A stretch of 64,000 nt of DNA from the NCBI GenBank assembly GCA_949987565.1, contig OX465105.1:18031159-18095158 (forward strand), written 5' to 3'. The notes beneath the pieces were generated by a model, which was given only the letters and a program-made list of their open reading frames with translations, made no database searches and was not told the origin of the DNA. Source of the DNA: Luidia sarsii. Lineage: Eukaryota > Echinodermata > Asteroidea > Paxillosida > Luidiidae. Below are positions 11,100 through 24,600 of this stretch, piece by piece. Position 1 is the first letter of the stretch, and every line of letters begins with the position of its first letter. The position numbers and the translations under genes were made by a program.

Positions 11100-11890
11100 A
11101 ATCAAACAATGATACAACTTAAGGACTTATTTATCTTCTCTCTCAAACACAAAGACAAAACATAAAGAAGACAAAATAAGACAAACTGATAACAATGTTA
11201 TATTAAAAAAGAAATTAAACAGTGGAATGAATTATGTGTGCATGATATTTCATATATTCTCATGATTAAATTCAAAAATAAAAATCATTGGAATAGAAAG
11301 AACACAAATTGCTATAAAATTCAAATTCAAATTTACACAAATGCAAAGCTGGAAAATGATGGAAAAATGCGGAGGAAAAAAATGGATATTGTTTTCATCC
11401 TCCAAACATTTCAGAATACCACAAGAAAATCTTTAGTACCCAATAAGTACTGATTATCTACAAACAACAGTTTGATCACAACAAACTCAAACGCCTCAAG
11501 CAAATATCTGAGTTGGGAGCCTAAAATTTTTGGAATATCTGCCAACATATTTGAGTTTCATAACTAATCTTGCCAGGAGTAAACCATGGAAAAATTAAAA
11601 TGTCATTTAAAGAATGTATTAGTCTACCAAAGCCCCTGAGAAAAACTTGAGATGTTTTTAGTGAACAAAATATGAAATTTTACAGTTCTGAGTTCAGATC
11701 GATTATTTGATCAGTATTTTTTTGCTCAAATTTAAGGTGAAATTCAATTATCGGTGGTGAATAGAAGATTTAAAGAATGCTTTTGGTGACTGCTCTAAAA
11801 ATGCCACGCACCTTCAAATTTCATTTCCTACTTTTGCATCAGAAATCATAACTATTTGTTCGTAGGAATAAAAAAAAATTGTCAAAGTAA
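11100..11890. other. Intergenic AT-rich stretch
   Basis: No exon, RNA gene or recognisable repeat seen. Confidence 0.5.
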
Positions 11891-11894
11891 AAAA

Positions 11895-12062
11895 AAAAGT
11901 AATATGCAAAATTGGTGCAAACTGCTTACTGAGTAAAATGACCAAAATGCAAATATCAAATATTAGGAGGGCCTGATGTTTCGATCCTAGTAGAACCTTT
12001 CTCAAAGGCAGCTTTTTGTTCCGTTCTGCTGTTGAGAAAGGTCCTGCTAGGATCGCAAAGTA
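11895..12062. repeat. Hairpin-repeat pair, inverted
   Basis: A left copy with its long flank (GCAAACTGCTTACTGAGTAA, then GATGTTTCGATCCTAGTAGA) is followed after about 25 bp by an opposite copy (GAGAAAGGTCCTGCTAGGAT). Confidence 0.75.
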
Positions 12063-12646
12063 AAAGAAATTTCAATAAAGAGTGCAAAATAGGTTTTGTC
12101 TTATATACACATAGTTGCTTATATACAGATTTGGTATTAAAATTATACAATTAAGTTCTCCTTGAATCTTTGATTCTGCTGAATATACTTTCCGAGACAA
12201 GATTATTGCAAGATTTGTTTGGTGGAATTGTGTGATTGATCTGGTTTTTGTTCACGATAAGTGGAATTTGGAAGAAAATTTTGTTCCTTTTTATACTTGA
12301 CTCGTACACCTTTTCAATTGAGAATGTAGAATTGCTATCATAAAAGTCAATGGTCTTTCATACTTGCATCTGAAAGTCACGATGGGTATAATGCATAAAT
12401 TTGTTTTAATTTCAATTTCTCTCAATATCCACACCCACATTGGCATAAGCCACATGAAATTTGATTTTTATATGCAGCACTCACAACAAATCATCAACAA
12501 TAGATTGCCTTATATTAGAAAAATAACAGGATCTGATATTCAGTTAGAGGAATGTCCACCTTATATACAAAAAAGAATGGAATGAATGTGGGTGAATCTT
12601 ACGTGACAGCTGGGAGTGACAAGTCTTTGCATTGCACCGTTTCTTG

Positions 12647-15600
12647 CTAGCAGAACTCTTCGTTGTCTGACAACTCACTGGGGAAAGAATGAGATGAGAA
12701 AGATTGAGAGGATGCTGGGGAATGGTAGAGGAGGTTGAAGGAGGGATGAATAAGAGAGGAACTACACGAATGATGAGAATCTCCAAGGAATCTAGGGTGG
12801 TTTTCAAATCCACAAGATCATTTTAAGGGCAGGGATGTAAGTGAACGACAAAGTCATTTCCTGAAGGGCAATAAATTGTGCGACTGCGAGTGAGTGCTTA
12901 CACGACCGAGAGATGCGACAGCGAGTGAGCGCCTGACGCGACCGAGAGATTCACGGCAGGGGTGCAGGCGTCCTTAAGTTTTTAGGGTTTTAACAGATAA
13001 AAATGAGCAGTTTGAGATACCTGTTTCACATTAAAAAAATAAAATAAAAATAATAATAATTAAAAAAAAATATAATAATACCAATTTTTAAAACAATTAA
13101 AAATAAATAAAATTACAGCATATTCGGAAATCCGGACATTTCCGGAAGTCTTACATCCCTGTAAGTACTCATGATTACAAAATTTGGATCCAAATCTTTG
13201 TTGACAATGAACCAAATCTAATTTGATTTTATACCTACCATGCTCTCTGAAATAGCACAGTATCATTCCCCATTTTTGTTCATTATTTTGGTCATACACA
13301 CGACCAAGGCCGTGTCCGAAACGGGCTTCCTTAGCTACAGCTAGGGCTATTGTCTTCACATCTCCGTGTATTTCCAATAGGGGGAAGACCTAGACCTAGC
13401 TCTAGGCGCACGTTTCGGACACGGCCTCAGACTGGCCCTAAGGCATCCGAGGATAAACCTTCTTCCTCACCTTGCATCAAAGTCTTCCTCGAGGTCTTCC
13501 AGGAGACCCGGAGCCCTCTCCAGCATCAGCGTGTACAACTGATCCAGGTACTCCTTCTGACGACCCGCTTCCGCTAACTCATCGCGCAACACCTCCAGAA
13601 TCTCAGCCTTGTCAAAACAAAAACACAAAAATGAGTTTCTTAAGGAACAAGGGAAAAACTTGTCAAACACATCCATGAAAAACTGACAAGGAACCTTTGA
13701 ACAAATTGAATTGAAAATTGAAAACTTTGAATGGACCGGGATTTGAACCCGAGACCTATGGTTTTGGGTGCAAGAACTTTAGAGAAAAAACTGACTGGGA
13801 ACTTTTGAACAAATTGAAAAATGGCGAAGAAAACTTTTGACTTTTGGACCAGTACTTGAAACCGAGACATCTTTTGCTTGTTAAACACGATGCAGAAGTT
13901 TAGGACCCAAAGAGAGAGGATGTAGAAATATGGTAATACATTTTTTTTTTACAAACAGCTTACTGTCTAAAATAACCAAAATGAAAATCTCCAAAAGGGT
14001 CTAAAATTTAGATCCAAACAGGGCATTTCCCTTTAGGATCAAAATGTGCGGCCATTTTGAGCTTTTCAAGAACGCTCCTTCGAAAAAACATTGTCTGAGG
14101 AGTTGCCATGGAGTTGTTGCCATGGAGATACCTTGGAGGCAGACTTGAGTGCCTCCCACAGAGGCAGCCCGTCTTCAAGAGCCTCACTGATGAGGTGACT
14201 GGACGAGGTAGTCGTGTCTTCAGCTTTGCTCATCAATTCATCGACGGCATTGTCTCTCTCCTGGCAAGCCACCGATAGCTCGTTCCTCTGCAGATGGAAA
14301 TGAAGACAAGACATCGAGATGCATCTTGACGGGGGCTTCAGAGATTGCCTCAAGATCCTCCTCCACTAAACCCTAATGCTTCCAAGTCCCAGAGTTGTAA
14401 TGATGTTGCAACCTGCCTTTGAGAGAGGTCCTGGTAACATTGACCTGCCTTTGAAAAAAGTCCTGGTAATATTGTCCTGCCTTAGAGAAAAGTCCTGGTA
14501 ATATTGGCCTGCCTTTGAGATAGGTCCTGGTAATATTGACCTGCCTTTAAGAACGGTCCTGGTAATATTGTCCTGCCTTTGAGAAAAGTCCTGGTAATAT
14601 TGACCTGCCTTTGATGAAAGTCCTGGTAATATTGACCTGCCTTTGAGGAAAGTCCTGGTAATATTGTCCTGCCTTTGAGAAAAGTCCTGGTAATATTGAC
14701 CTGCCTTTGAGAAAAGTCCTGGTAATATTGACCTGCCTTTGAGAAAAGTCCTTGTAATATTATCCTGCCTTTGAGAAAAGTCCTTGTAATATTGACCTGC
14801 CTTTGAGAAAAGTCCTGGTAATATTTTCCTGCCTTTGAGAAAAGTCCTGGTAATATTGTCCTGCCTTTGAGAAAAGTCCTGGTAATATTGACCTGCCTTA
14901 GAGAAAAGTCCTGGTAATATTGACCTGCCATAAAGGTCCTTTCAGTTTAGAAACATCATTCATGGAATGACATTCTCATTCACACAAATCACCAGGCAAT
15001 CGGGGCAAAGCACTGAGCATACAGTGTTTGACCACACATCAGAAAACCCTTGCCAAATGAGATACCGGTACTTTCTTGGTCACCACAAACCTTTTCATCC
15101 AGTGAATCCTCCAATCGACACAGACTCTCCTGGAGTTTAATCACCTCCATCTGTAAGACCAAACCAAAAAATATTCCACAGTTTTGCTGGGGATTTAAAA
15201 AAATAACTCTCCTGACAACGTCACAATTTTCATAGCTCTTTGATTAATTTATAAAAAAAACATTGCCTGACACTTTCCAGTCCTTTTTAGGATTGATTCT
15301 TTTATGCAAAATCATCAAAAACAGGGCTGAAAAGCCACTCAAGGTTATGGGCTAGAGAAAGAAGGAGATAGAGAGGGACTCAGGAAGGCTGGAGATATGA
15401 ATTAACATTCCTTTTAAAAAGGGCAAGATCGTAGGCAGGGGGGAAAGCAAGAACCAGGAAGGGAATTCAATACAGAGGCAGAATGAGGGAAAAATCTGTT
15501 CCAATACCTCTCCGTTCTTTGAATACACATGTAGCTGCTATGAGACTAACCTGTAGCTTGTGCTTATCCTCCTGCATCTGTCTCATGACTTGGTCTTTGT

Positions 15601-18600
15601 TGCCGCTCATTTGTTCTTGTTGCTCTAACTCCTCAACCCTCCTCTTAGACTCCGTCAGCTATGGAAGGAATTGATGAGATAAATTACATCTTAAAGGACT
15701 GGAACAAACTCTGTTGAGATGGTGAATAGCCCGTCATTATAAAAAAATTCCAAGTTGAATCAAGACAGCATCGATCAAATCTTTGAGTCGATCTTTCTGC
15801 ACATTAAGACTTTCTCAGATCCTAAGTTAAAGTGGATGTGTTTTGGGGACATTTTGTTGACTAAACGATAGAGGAAGAGGCAGGGGCAGGGGCAGAGGCA
15901 GGGGCACAGGCAGGGGCAGAGGCAGGGGCAGGGGCAGAGGCAGGGGCAGGGGCAGGGGAAGGGGCAGGGGCCTGAGCAGGGGCAGGGGAAGGGGCAGAGG
16001 CAGGGGCAGGGGCAGGGGCAGGGGCAGAGATAGAGGCAGAGGCAAAGGCAGAGATAGAGGCAGAGGCAGAGATAGAGACAGATGCAGAGGCAGAGATAGA
16101 GGCAGAGGTAGAGGCACAGATAGAGACAGAGGCAGAGGTAGAGGCAGAAGCAGAGATAGAGACAGATGCAGAGGCAGATGCAAAGGCAGAGTTAGAGGCA
16201 GAGGCAGAGGTAGAGGTAGATGTAGATGCAGAGGCAGATATAGAGACAGATGCAGAGGCAGAGATAGAGACAGAGGCAGATGTAGAGGTAGAGGCAGAGG
16301 CAGAGATAGAGACAGGTGCAGAGGCAGAGGCAGAGACAGAGGCAGAGGTAGAGGCAGAGATAGAGACAGAGGCAGAGGTAGAGGCAGAGGCAGAGATAGA
16401 GATAGATGCAGAGGCAGAGGCAAAGGCAGAGATAGAGATAGAGACAGAGGTAGATGCAGAGGCAGATATAGAGACAGATGCAGAGGCAGAGATAGAGACA
16501 GAGGCAGAGGTAGAGGTAGATGCAGAGGCAGAGGCAGGGATAGAGGCAGGGGCAGAGGCAGAGGCAGAGGCAGAGATAGAGACAGAGGCAGAGGTAGAAG
16601 TAGATGCAGAGGCAGAGATAGAGACAGAGGCAGAGGCAGAGACAGAGACAGAGGCAGAGACAGAGGCAGAGGCAGAAGGCAAGAGGCAGAGGCAGAGGCA
16701 GAGGCAGAGGCAGAGATAGAGACAGATGCAGAGGCAGAGATAGAGGCAGAGGCAGAGGCAGAGACAGAGGCAGAGGCAGAGGCAGAGACAGAGGCAGAGG
16801 TAGAGGTAGATGCAGAGGCAGAGGCAGAGGCAGAGGCAGAGGCAGATGCAGAGACACGGGCACGGACACAGGCAAAGGCGCTTCTCAATTTTTTGTTGCC
16901 AAGTTTCGGATTGCATTACATCCCATTGCTATAAAATTTCAATTCACAAATTGAAGCTTCTTTTAATACTTTCTTCTGACAACTCTACCTGTGTCTGCAG
17001 TTGCTGTACTGTCGCCTGTAACCGAGTTGCTTGCTTTGCCTGTGGTTCAAGGCCTGTCAATCTGCAAACAAAGACCAAACAATTCAAATATGAAAACAAA
17101 AATCAATTTCCTGAAACATTCCTTTAATAATAAAAATTCTTCACAAAATCTATTCCCATTTAGTCTGCCTTTACTTTGTTTGAAAGTAGATGCATCCACT
17201 TTGTATCTGAATGAAAGCTGGGTGTGATCCCTGGAGATATAGGGCAGTTATTGGTTGAATTGCTTCTGACTGGTGCCCCCACCCCGGCAAAGACTAGTTG
17301 ACTATTTGGGAAGGCCATCATCTAAGGGCTGGATAGCTCAGGTGGTAAGAGCACTGGTACCGGTACGTCGAGCCAGATGTCTCAGGTTCGAGTCCCGTTC
17401 CAGTCAATTTGTGTTTGCCATCATTTTGATTGCCTTGCCTGTTGAATTCCTGTTGAAGTCTCTCGTTCTCCCTGGTAGTTTCTCTCATCTGTTCCGTCAG
17501 CCTGGAGACCTCCTGTCTAGTCCTGGACATCGCTCCCTCCTCAGCGGTCCTCATCACTACCATCTCAGCATCCCTCTGTCTGCTCAAGATGGCCCTGATG
17601 TCAGACAACGGCGTGCTGAGGACACTCTTACCACTCAACGCTAACAGCCTGAAGGAAACGGATCCGAACATTGTCCAACGATGACAACCCATACTATTCT
17701 ATTACTATTCCATGAGTTAAGGTTTAAGCACAAAATTTGTCATTTTAGTCCTGCCCATCTGGAGATTAATACTGAAATGAAAACGGGGGGCGTGATCCCT
17801 GGAGATACACGGCAGTCAATGATCAATGTTTCTGGCTTGCGTCCCCACCCAAGCAAAGACTAGTTGACTTTTTGGGAAAGCTGGATAGCTCAGATGGTAA
17901 GAACGCTGGTGTGCAAAAACCAGAGGTCTCAGGTTCAAGTCCCGGTCCAGTCAAACTTTTATTTTCCATTTTTCAAAAAGAGAATCAATTACATAATAGC
18001 ATTTACCCCAAGGGTGAGTAATCTCAGCATCTTGAGTTACCTGTCGCCAGCCTGTAGGCTCTCCTCACGGTTACTCCTCTGGATGACAGCACCTCTACCA
18101 CCCTGAAACGCTGACAGACTCAGGTCCCGTCTATCCTCGTCCCTCGACGGACGCACCAGGTGGACGGAGCAGGAATGCTCCAAGTCAAGCGTGGAGAACA
18201 GAGCTTGGGAAGTCTCATTCAATTTTTTCTACGAGACAGAAAGAGAATGAATGAGTTGTTTTGAACGGGAAAAAAAAATGAATGGGAAAAAAAACAGAGG
18301 ATTCGGGTTCGAGTCCCAGTCAGGTCGAAAAATTTCTTCGCCATTTTTTTTTTTTAAGCAGATTTTTTTGAACCTATGGCTGGAATAAGCCGATGGCAAA
18401 TGCCGATTTGATTTCTTTGTTTAGTTGTTTTACCAAAAAAGGATCATTTCAAAAATATTGAGGGGCCTGACGTCTTGATCCTAGCGGGACCTTTCTCCAA
18501 GGGACTCCTAGTGGGGCCTTGGCATTCTGCCTCCAACATAATGCCTGGCTCTCTACATATTCTAGATTTGTCTAACATAGGCCAATGACGTCAGATTGTG

Positions 18601-21600
18601 TATAACTTTGTGCTTGAGAAATGTATGAAAGCGTTGTGGTAGAGAGGTGGTCGGGATCTGGGGGCGGGGCAAGGATTGGGGGAGGCATGGTTCCAGCCTT
18701 TTAAAGCCCCTACACAACATTGGTAAGATCGAAAAACAGAAATGTTCACAGATTTACATGAAACTTATACAGTTTGAAGATGGTTATAGTAGAAACCTCG
18801 CACTGAAATATTTCTGCCTTAAGTGTTGTATTTTGGGAGAAAAGAGTAAAAGAAATTGTTTACGTCTCACCGAGATCTAAACTATTTCTCGGCACAATAA
18901 GGCACTGAATGCTGCATTTTCGCGAAACAAATGAAGCGGTTTTCACAATTTTCTCGAGACTCGGTTGGCGGATTGAGCTGAAATTTTCACAGGTGTGCTA
19001 TTTCATGCATATGTTGGATCAGACAACATATCGACGCTATCCTTTGACCTCGACCAATGTTGTGTAGGGGCTTTAATGAGTGTCTGCACTACTCAGCCTA
19101 CAGTCAGCGATGTACACTCCGTCCTAACCTTTGCCGTGGCAGCCTGATGGTCTACCAGCGCTACCTCCATCCTGCTCAGTACCAGCGCTTGCTGCTGCTG
19201 CAGATTCAACATGGCCGACTCCTCGGCAACGACACGGCACTCCAGCTCCACCAGGTGCATGTCGGCATCAGGACTGCGCAAAGGAATGGAGGAAGGGATG
19301 AGACTGAATCGAGACAGGGAGGGTGCCCTCTACAGGCAACAAAAGAACAGGACTGAAAGAACCCAGTTTAATCAAATTTGGCTTACGGATTCTGAATACT
19401 GCCCTCAAAATTCCGACTATTTCCCTTAACATTCTGACTATTGCCCTTAATATTCCAACTATTGTCCTCAAAATTCCAACTATTGCCTTTAACATTTCGA
19501 CTATTGCCCTAAACATTCTGACTATTGTCCTCAAAGTTCAAACAATTGGCAACAAAATTCCAACTTTTGCACTTAAAATTCCACCAATTGCCCTCAACAT
19601 TCCGCTATTCCTCAAAATTCCAACTATTGCCCTCAACAATTCTGACTATTCCCTCAATTGACTCTGAATATTTCCCTTGAGGAGGGTAGGCCATTATGAT
19701 TAAGGGACAGATTCAGCAGACAGGATATTTGCTACCTGTCTGGTGCAGTTCTGCCTTTCAGCTGCTTCTGCTGCTGTTGGATCTTCAGAATAGTCAGCTT
19801 CTTGTTACTCATCTCCTCTCCTATTTGTCTCAGCTGGGCCTGGTGATCGGACACTGACTTGGGCAAAGGTTCATCTAGAAAATGATGAAAAAAAAACAGG
19901 GAAAAGTTTTACACGAGTGATGAACCAATAGCACTGGGCTACTTTACAGTGCCTATGATTGCCACACGAGGGTTCTTGAATAATGGGCCGTTTTCAAAAC
20001 TCTCTAAATGATCAAAAGCTGGGGAACAAAATAAATAACAATGCACTATTGTGTACGAGCAAGTCAAACCTGGCACAATCAGATGTCTGCGTAGCTTTTG
20101 TCACTCTAAATATTGTTTTGTGGTAGGATGAAAAGAGCCCTTTGTTCAAAACTTGGACAATAGTGGTGCCCGGATTCGGAGGGCCCCGTCGCATAGTCAA
20201 GCCAATGGAGCTCCGGATTCGGAGGTCCCGGCGCGAAGTGGTTAAGAACGTCCTGGTAATAACATCCTGCCTTATAGGTCCTGTGCATAGTTAAACAACT
20301 GTCTCTCCGAATGTGGAGTTCCTGAATTCAATCAATCCCATACCTGATTCTGATGAGAGGACATCTTTCTTTTCTTGAATTCTCTGCTTGGCCTCCGTCT
20401 CACTCCGCTTGTAGGATTGTTCCAGTTGATTCCAAACCATCTGAAAAGCAGACAGCTGATAGAAAACAAAATCAAAATACAAGATTAAATATTATAAATT
20501 TCAACGTGAATATCTGTAGGGCCAAGATGTGGACTTGTCCCTCAGACTTCAAAGGGGACAAAATTATTTTGGGGGCCATAAATTCTGAGGTATTTCGGGA
20601 CTTAAAAAAACAAACAAATACAAATTGTTGACTTCAAAACAAAAAAATCTGAAAAGTTGAGAGAACCTGATGCTTTGATGCTAGCAGGACCATTGCTCAA
20701 AGGCGGACACAACTCTAAATTCGCTTTCATAAAAAAAAAAGTGGAAATAGAAAACAAAAAATAATAATTGAATATGAACTTGAGAGTGCTCCTACCTGTT
20801 TGGTCTTCTCCTTGAGAATCTGATTTTCTTGGCGCAATGCTTGGATGATGGCTTCTTGGTCTGTAGAGTCTTTGGTTGATGTCTGGTCGGCAGGCTGGTA
20901 AGCAGAAAACAAAAGACTCCATTCACAGGCTTTCTAATCTCAATCTTAATTCAAACAAAAAACTGGGAACTTTTGAGAAAAACAAAAAAAACAAAAAAAA
21001 ACGAGACATCTGGTTTTCCTTACCAGCGCTCTTACCATCTGAGCTATCCAGCCCTTAGATGGCAACCTTTATTTGATCAATTGCCAGGTGCATACCTATC
21101 ATTTAGCGTCAATTTACGTCAAACAATTACACTGGTTAATGCATCATTGAAACAGCTTACAGATTATAAAAACTTGTTTCATTTCTTATGGAGCATTTCT
21201 CAAAGGAAAAAAGGCACTTTAGGTTCATAATGGCTTAGAATCAAATATCCCCTTGGACAAGATCTTTAAGTTCTGTGGGCATACAAGATTTTAAATGTGT
21301 TTTCCAATTCATGACACAGAATGTAAAATCACCTCAAACAACGATTTTTCATTTTCAGTTTATATTTCAATTTCCAAGGGTTTAGTTGTTATTGATCTTC
21401 AGGTGGCTATCATGGTGGAAATACTTACAGGTGCTGGAGATATTGCTGGTGTTGGACTGGTAGTCTCTGCTGTAGTTGGTCTCATAACTCCTTTAGCTTC
21501 TACTTTGCCTGGATTAAGGGATTCCTCGATGGTTGCCATCTGATCAAAAACAAAAGTGAAAGTTAGAATGTTGGAAAGAATTCTTCTTTATGCAAAGGAA

Positions 21601-24600
21601 TCTGTACCGGTACACATTTCAAATGTTTTGAAATGTTTATTTCATCTGTAAATTTTAAAATGTCATTAAAAAAAAATTAAAAATTAACATTTGAAAATTA
21701 TAAAATTATAAAAATAGAAAAATTTGAAAATTTGAAAATTTGAAAATGTGAAAATGTGAAAATTTGAAAATGTGAAAATGTGAAAATGTGAAAATTTGAA
21801 ACTGTGAAAAATTGAAAGATTGAAAAATTGAAAAATTGAAATTTGTCACAAAAATTACAAAACATTTCGGTTTCAAAACATCATAAATGAAAGGAAAGTG
21901 TGGAAATGCTTACAGATTAATTTAAAGAGCAAAGAAAAAAAGAATCAATCCAAAAATTGAGCTCTTGTGTAGAGCACTGATACATAACTCAAGAGGTCTC
22001 TGGTTCAAGTTCTGGATGGGATTCAAAGGTTGATCCTCAATGCACATCAGTCTAAATCATTAAGCACATCTTAGCAAATACACCCTCATGTAAGTTGAAG
22101 GCATTTGTGAAATCCTGTCCTGTTTTGTTGTATTTCCTTTGCTCTTTAAATATTTCATTGAAATGTACGCAGATGTCTAAACCATGCACCTGCGTGCAAA
22201 GAAATGAGTGATTTCAACAAATCAATATGAAGTAGTGCCACATGCATCAAGCATAATTACAATAACATGAAAATGAAGAATAATTCAATGTTCACTTGTT
22301 CATCAAACCAAAAATATTGCATGCATTAAGAAAGCAATGCACATAAACAAGGTGGCAATTGAAAGGTATGACAGAAGATGACAATGCGCAAGGAACTCAA
22401 CGGTTCACATGGAAAGGTAGAAAAAAAGGGATCTGAGAAATTCTGAGATTAGCAAGCGGTGAATAAAATAAAAAAACAAATTTCTTTTATGTTTTTGTAA
22501 ATCTTCCTATATTTAAATTTTCTTCATAAAATACAACAAAAAAATACAAATTATGAAGGCAAATAAAATGAAAAGGAATAAAACAAAGCCATGCAATAGA
22601 TCAAATCAAAATGAAAATAAATCTTGTGCCAAGAATGAAGTGAAGTGCTTGAGCGTGCATCTGATAAACTCATACATGCCATGCAATTAAAACAGATACT
22701 TATTGGGGTGACTGCAAATAACATGCATGCGGGGGATGTCAGGTCAAAGGTCATGGGTGACAGCGCCCTCTATCTTACCTCCTCCTCTAGTTTGGTGAGT
22801 TTATCGTCGTCAAAGCGCAGGGACGCCAACAGGTCCGAGCCTGTTGACGACCCAAAGCTGACCTGAATAGATTCAGAGGGTGGGTTTGGTTAGCTTGCCC
22901 CCAGGTCTACCCTAGTAAGCCTCGAGATGGCGCGGAGGTCATCTCCCCTAAATAACCCCAGCGTGAGAGCAGGGTCACTTGGGCGTAACACAGGGTCTAC
23001 CCTTGGAAGCTTAAAATCAAATGCTCCTCAATATCATGTGCACTGATAAGCATTGGAAAGAGAAGAGTATCTTGCGTCGTTAACTTATCATAACTTAACG
23101 AGTTACTAGCTATCATTAGACAATAAGCGATGCAGAGAAACCGTATGATTTAGCAGAATTCTGGTGGGTTATTTGTCCTAACTTAGGATGATTCGTAAGG
23201 TGTTTTCAACCCATCACAACAATGTCAAGGGTTTGAAGTCCTGCTTCGAATCCTGTCTGAGTAGCCTTTTCATAGAGCCATTGTGAAAAGCAATAGGCAC
23301 ACTGCACAGTGCTAATCAGTATAATTACAAGTCATGTAAGACAAACCCGACTTGAATTACATTCTTTCTTTTGTTCAAATCTGTTCAAAGATTACATTCT
23401 AATTTACGCAAAATCCTAATATCCATAGTACATCCAAGTAAATCAGCAGCAAAATCTAAAACAGAGGACTAATTGATTTAGGACTAATTGTTTTCTCCCT
23501 GGCATTTCTCATCAGCATTTTTCTAGGAACGAGTGAATCCGCCCACAGTACATGTAGGAATGATGTGGTTTGAAAATCGTTCTTTGAAAGTCAGCAACAT
23601 TTTTAGGGTAAAAATATTCTTGTGATACAGTGATCTAATAGGAGGGTAACAACATCAATCCATACTGAATTGAACTACGGGAATGAGATCTTCACATTTG
23701 AAAAAGATTTTCCTGCTTTGTGAAAATGGCGACGGACTGACTCACCCCTGAGAAGGAGACGCGGGAGGAGGCTTTGGAGGTGAGGGAGTTGGTTCGTTTC
23801 CGGTCCTCAGAGGTGGCGTCTTCCTCCTCATACAGGCCCAGTTGACTGTCAACCTTGCACGACTCACACAGCACAAAGGCATGGGAGTCCGACTGCAGGG
23901 GAATGGAGTCTCCGTCCACCAGGTTCAGATCTAGGAGAGGAGAGAAGGCAGGTTTGTCACGCTTGGGAGTACAAAAATGGCCGAGTGGCTTCAGTTCTGA
24001 GCAGACCCTGAGAACAACACTGAACAAAAAATGGTGGAAGGCAGCTTCAATGTTAGCATTGAACATAATTGAAAGAATGACCAGTAACCCTAATCCATGC
24101 AGCAATATCCAAGCCTCGCGCTTAAGGTTTTTTTTAACTAGCCCACCAGGCTAGTAAATTGAGTTTTTTGCTAGCCCCCAGCAAGTTTTACTAGCCCTGT
24201 ATAATTGATATTGAATTTAACACAAGGTTATTAGATCAAGTAAAACAAATGATTAGTTTCTACTTTCTCATCCCCGCCCGCATTGTTTTTTGCCACCACA
24301 CCACTGTCTACTTTTTACTAGTCCACCGGGCTAGCAAAGTTGGCCATTTTACTAGCCCGCAGCTGTTTTTACTAGACAATGACCGCCTGGCTAGTGCTAA
24401 GGTCGAGCCCTGAATATCCATCATTTGTCTTAGTAAGAAGTCCTCTGTTTCTCCTCTACCAATCCAAGAACCATACCTCCAGACCTCTCCACCTCCAGCA
24501 GGCAGTATTTCTTGACGTCAGCATCCTTCAGACCAAACTTGAGAAGGCCTAGACGGATGACCTCCTTGGCGGGGGTAGACAAGGAGATGGGTAGGAGCTT

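Noticed and set aside
14413..14940. CRISPR-like regular repeat
   Set aside because: Units are contiguous with no spacers, in an animal intron; it is a satellite.
15827..16916. Minus-strand frames of about 350 codons rich in Leu/Pro/Ser or Cys
   Set aside because: They are produced by the hexanucleotide array and lie in an intron.
17328..17405. Functional tRNA genes at the tRNA-like heads (also 931-1003, 17876-17960 and others)
   Set aside because: Although acceptor and anticodon stems can pair, the copies share long common flanks and a common tail, are dispersed in both strands and vary in the anticodon loop, as expected of a SINE.
24430..24476. Extension of the RA-like 2 exon past 24477
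   Set aside because: The GTATGG donor at 24476 is needed to keep frame with exon 23746-23930; the extension runs into a stop.
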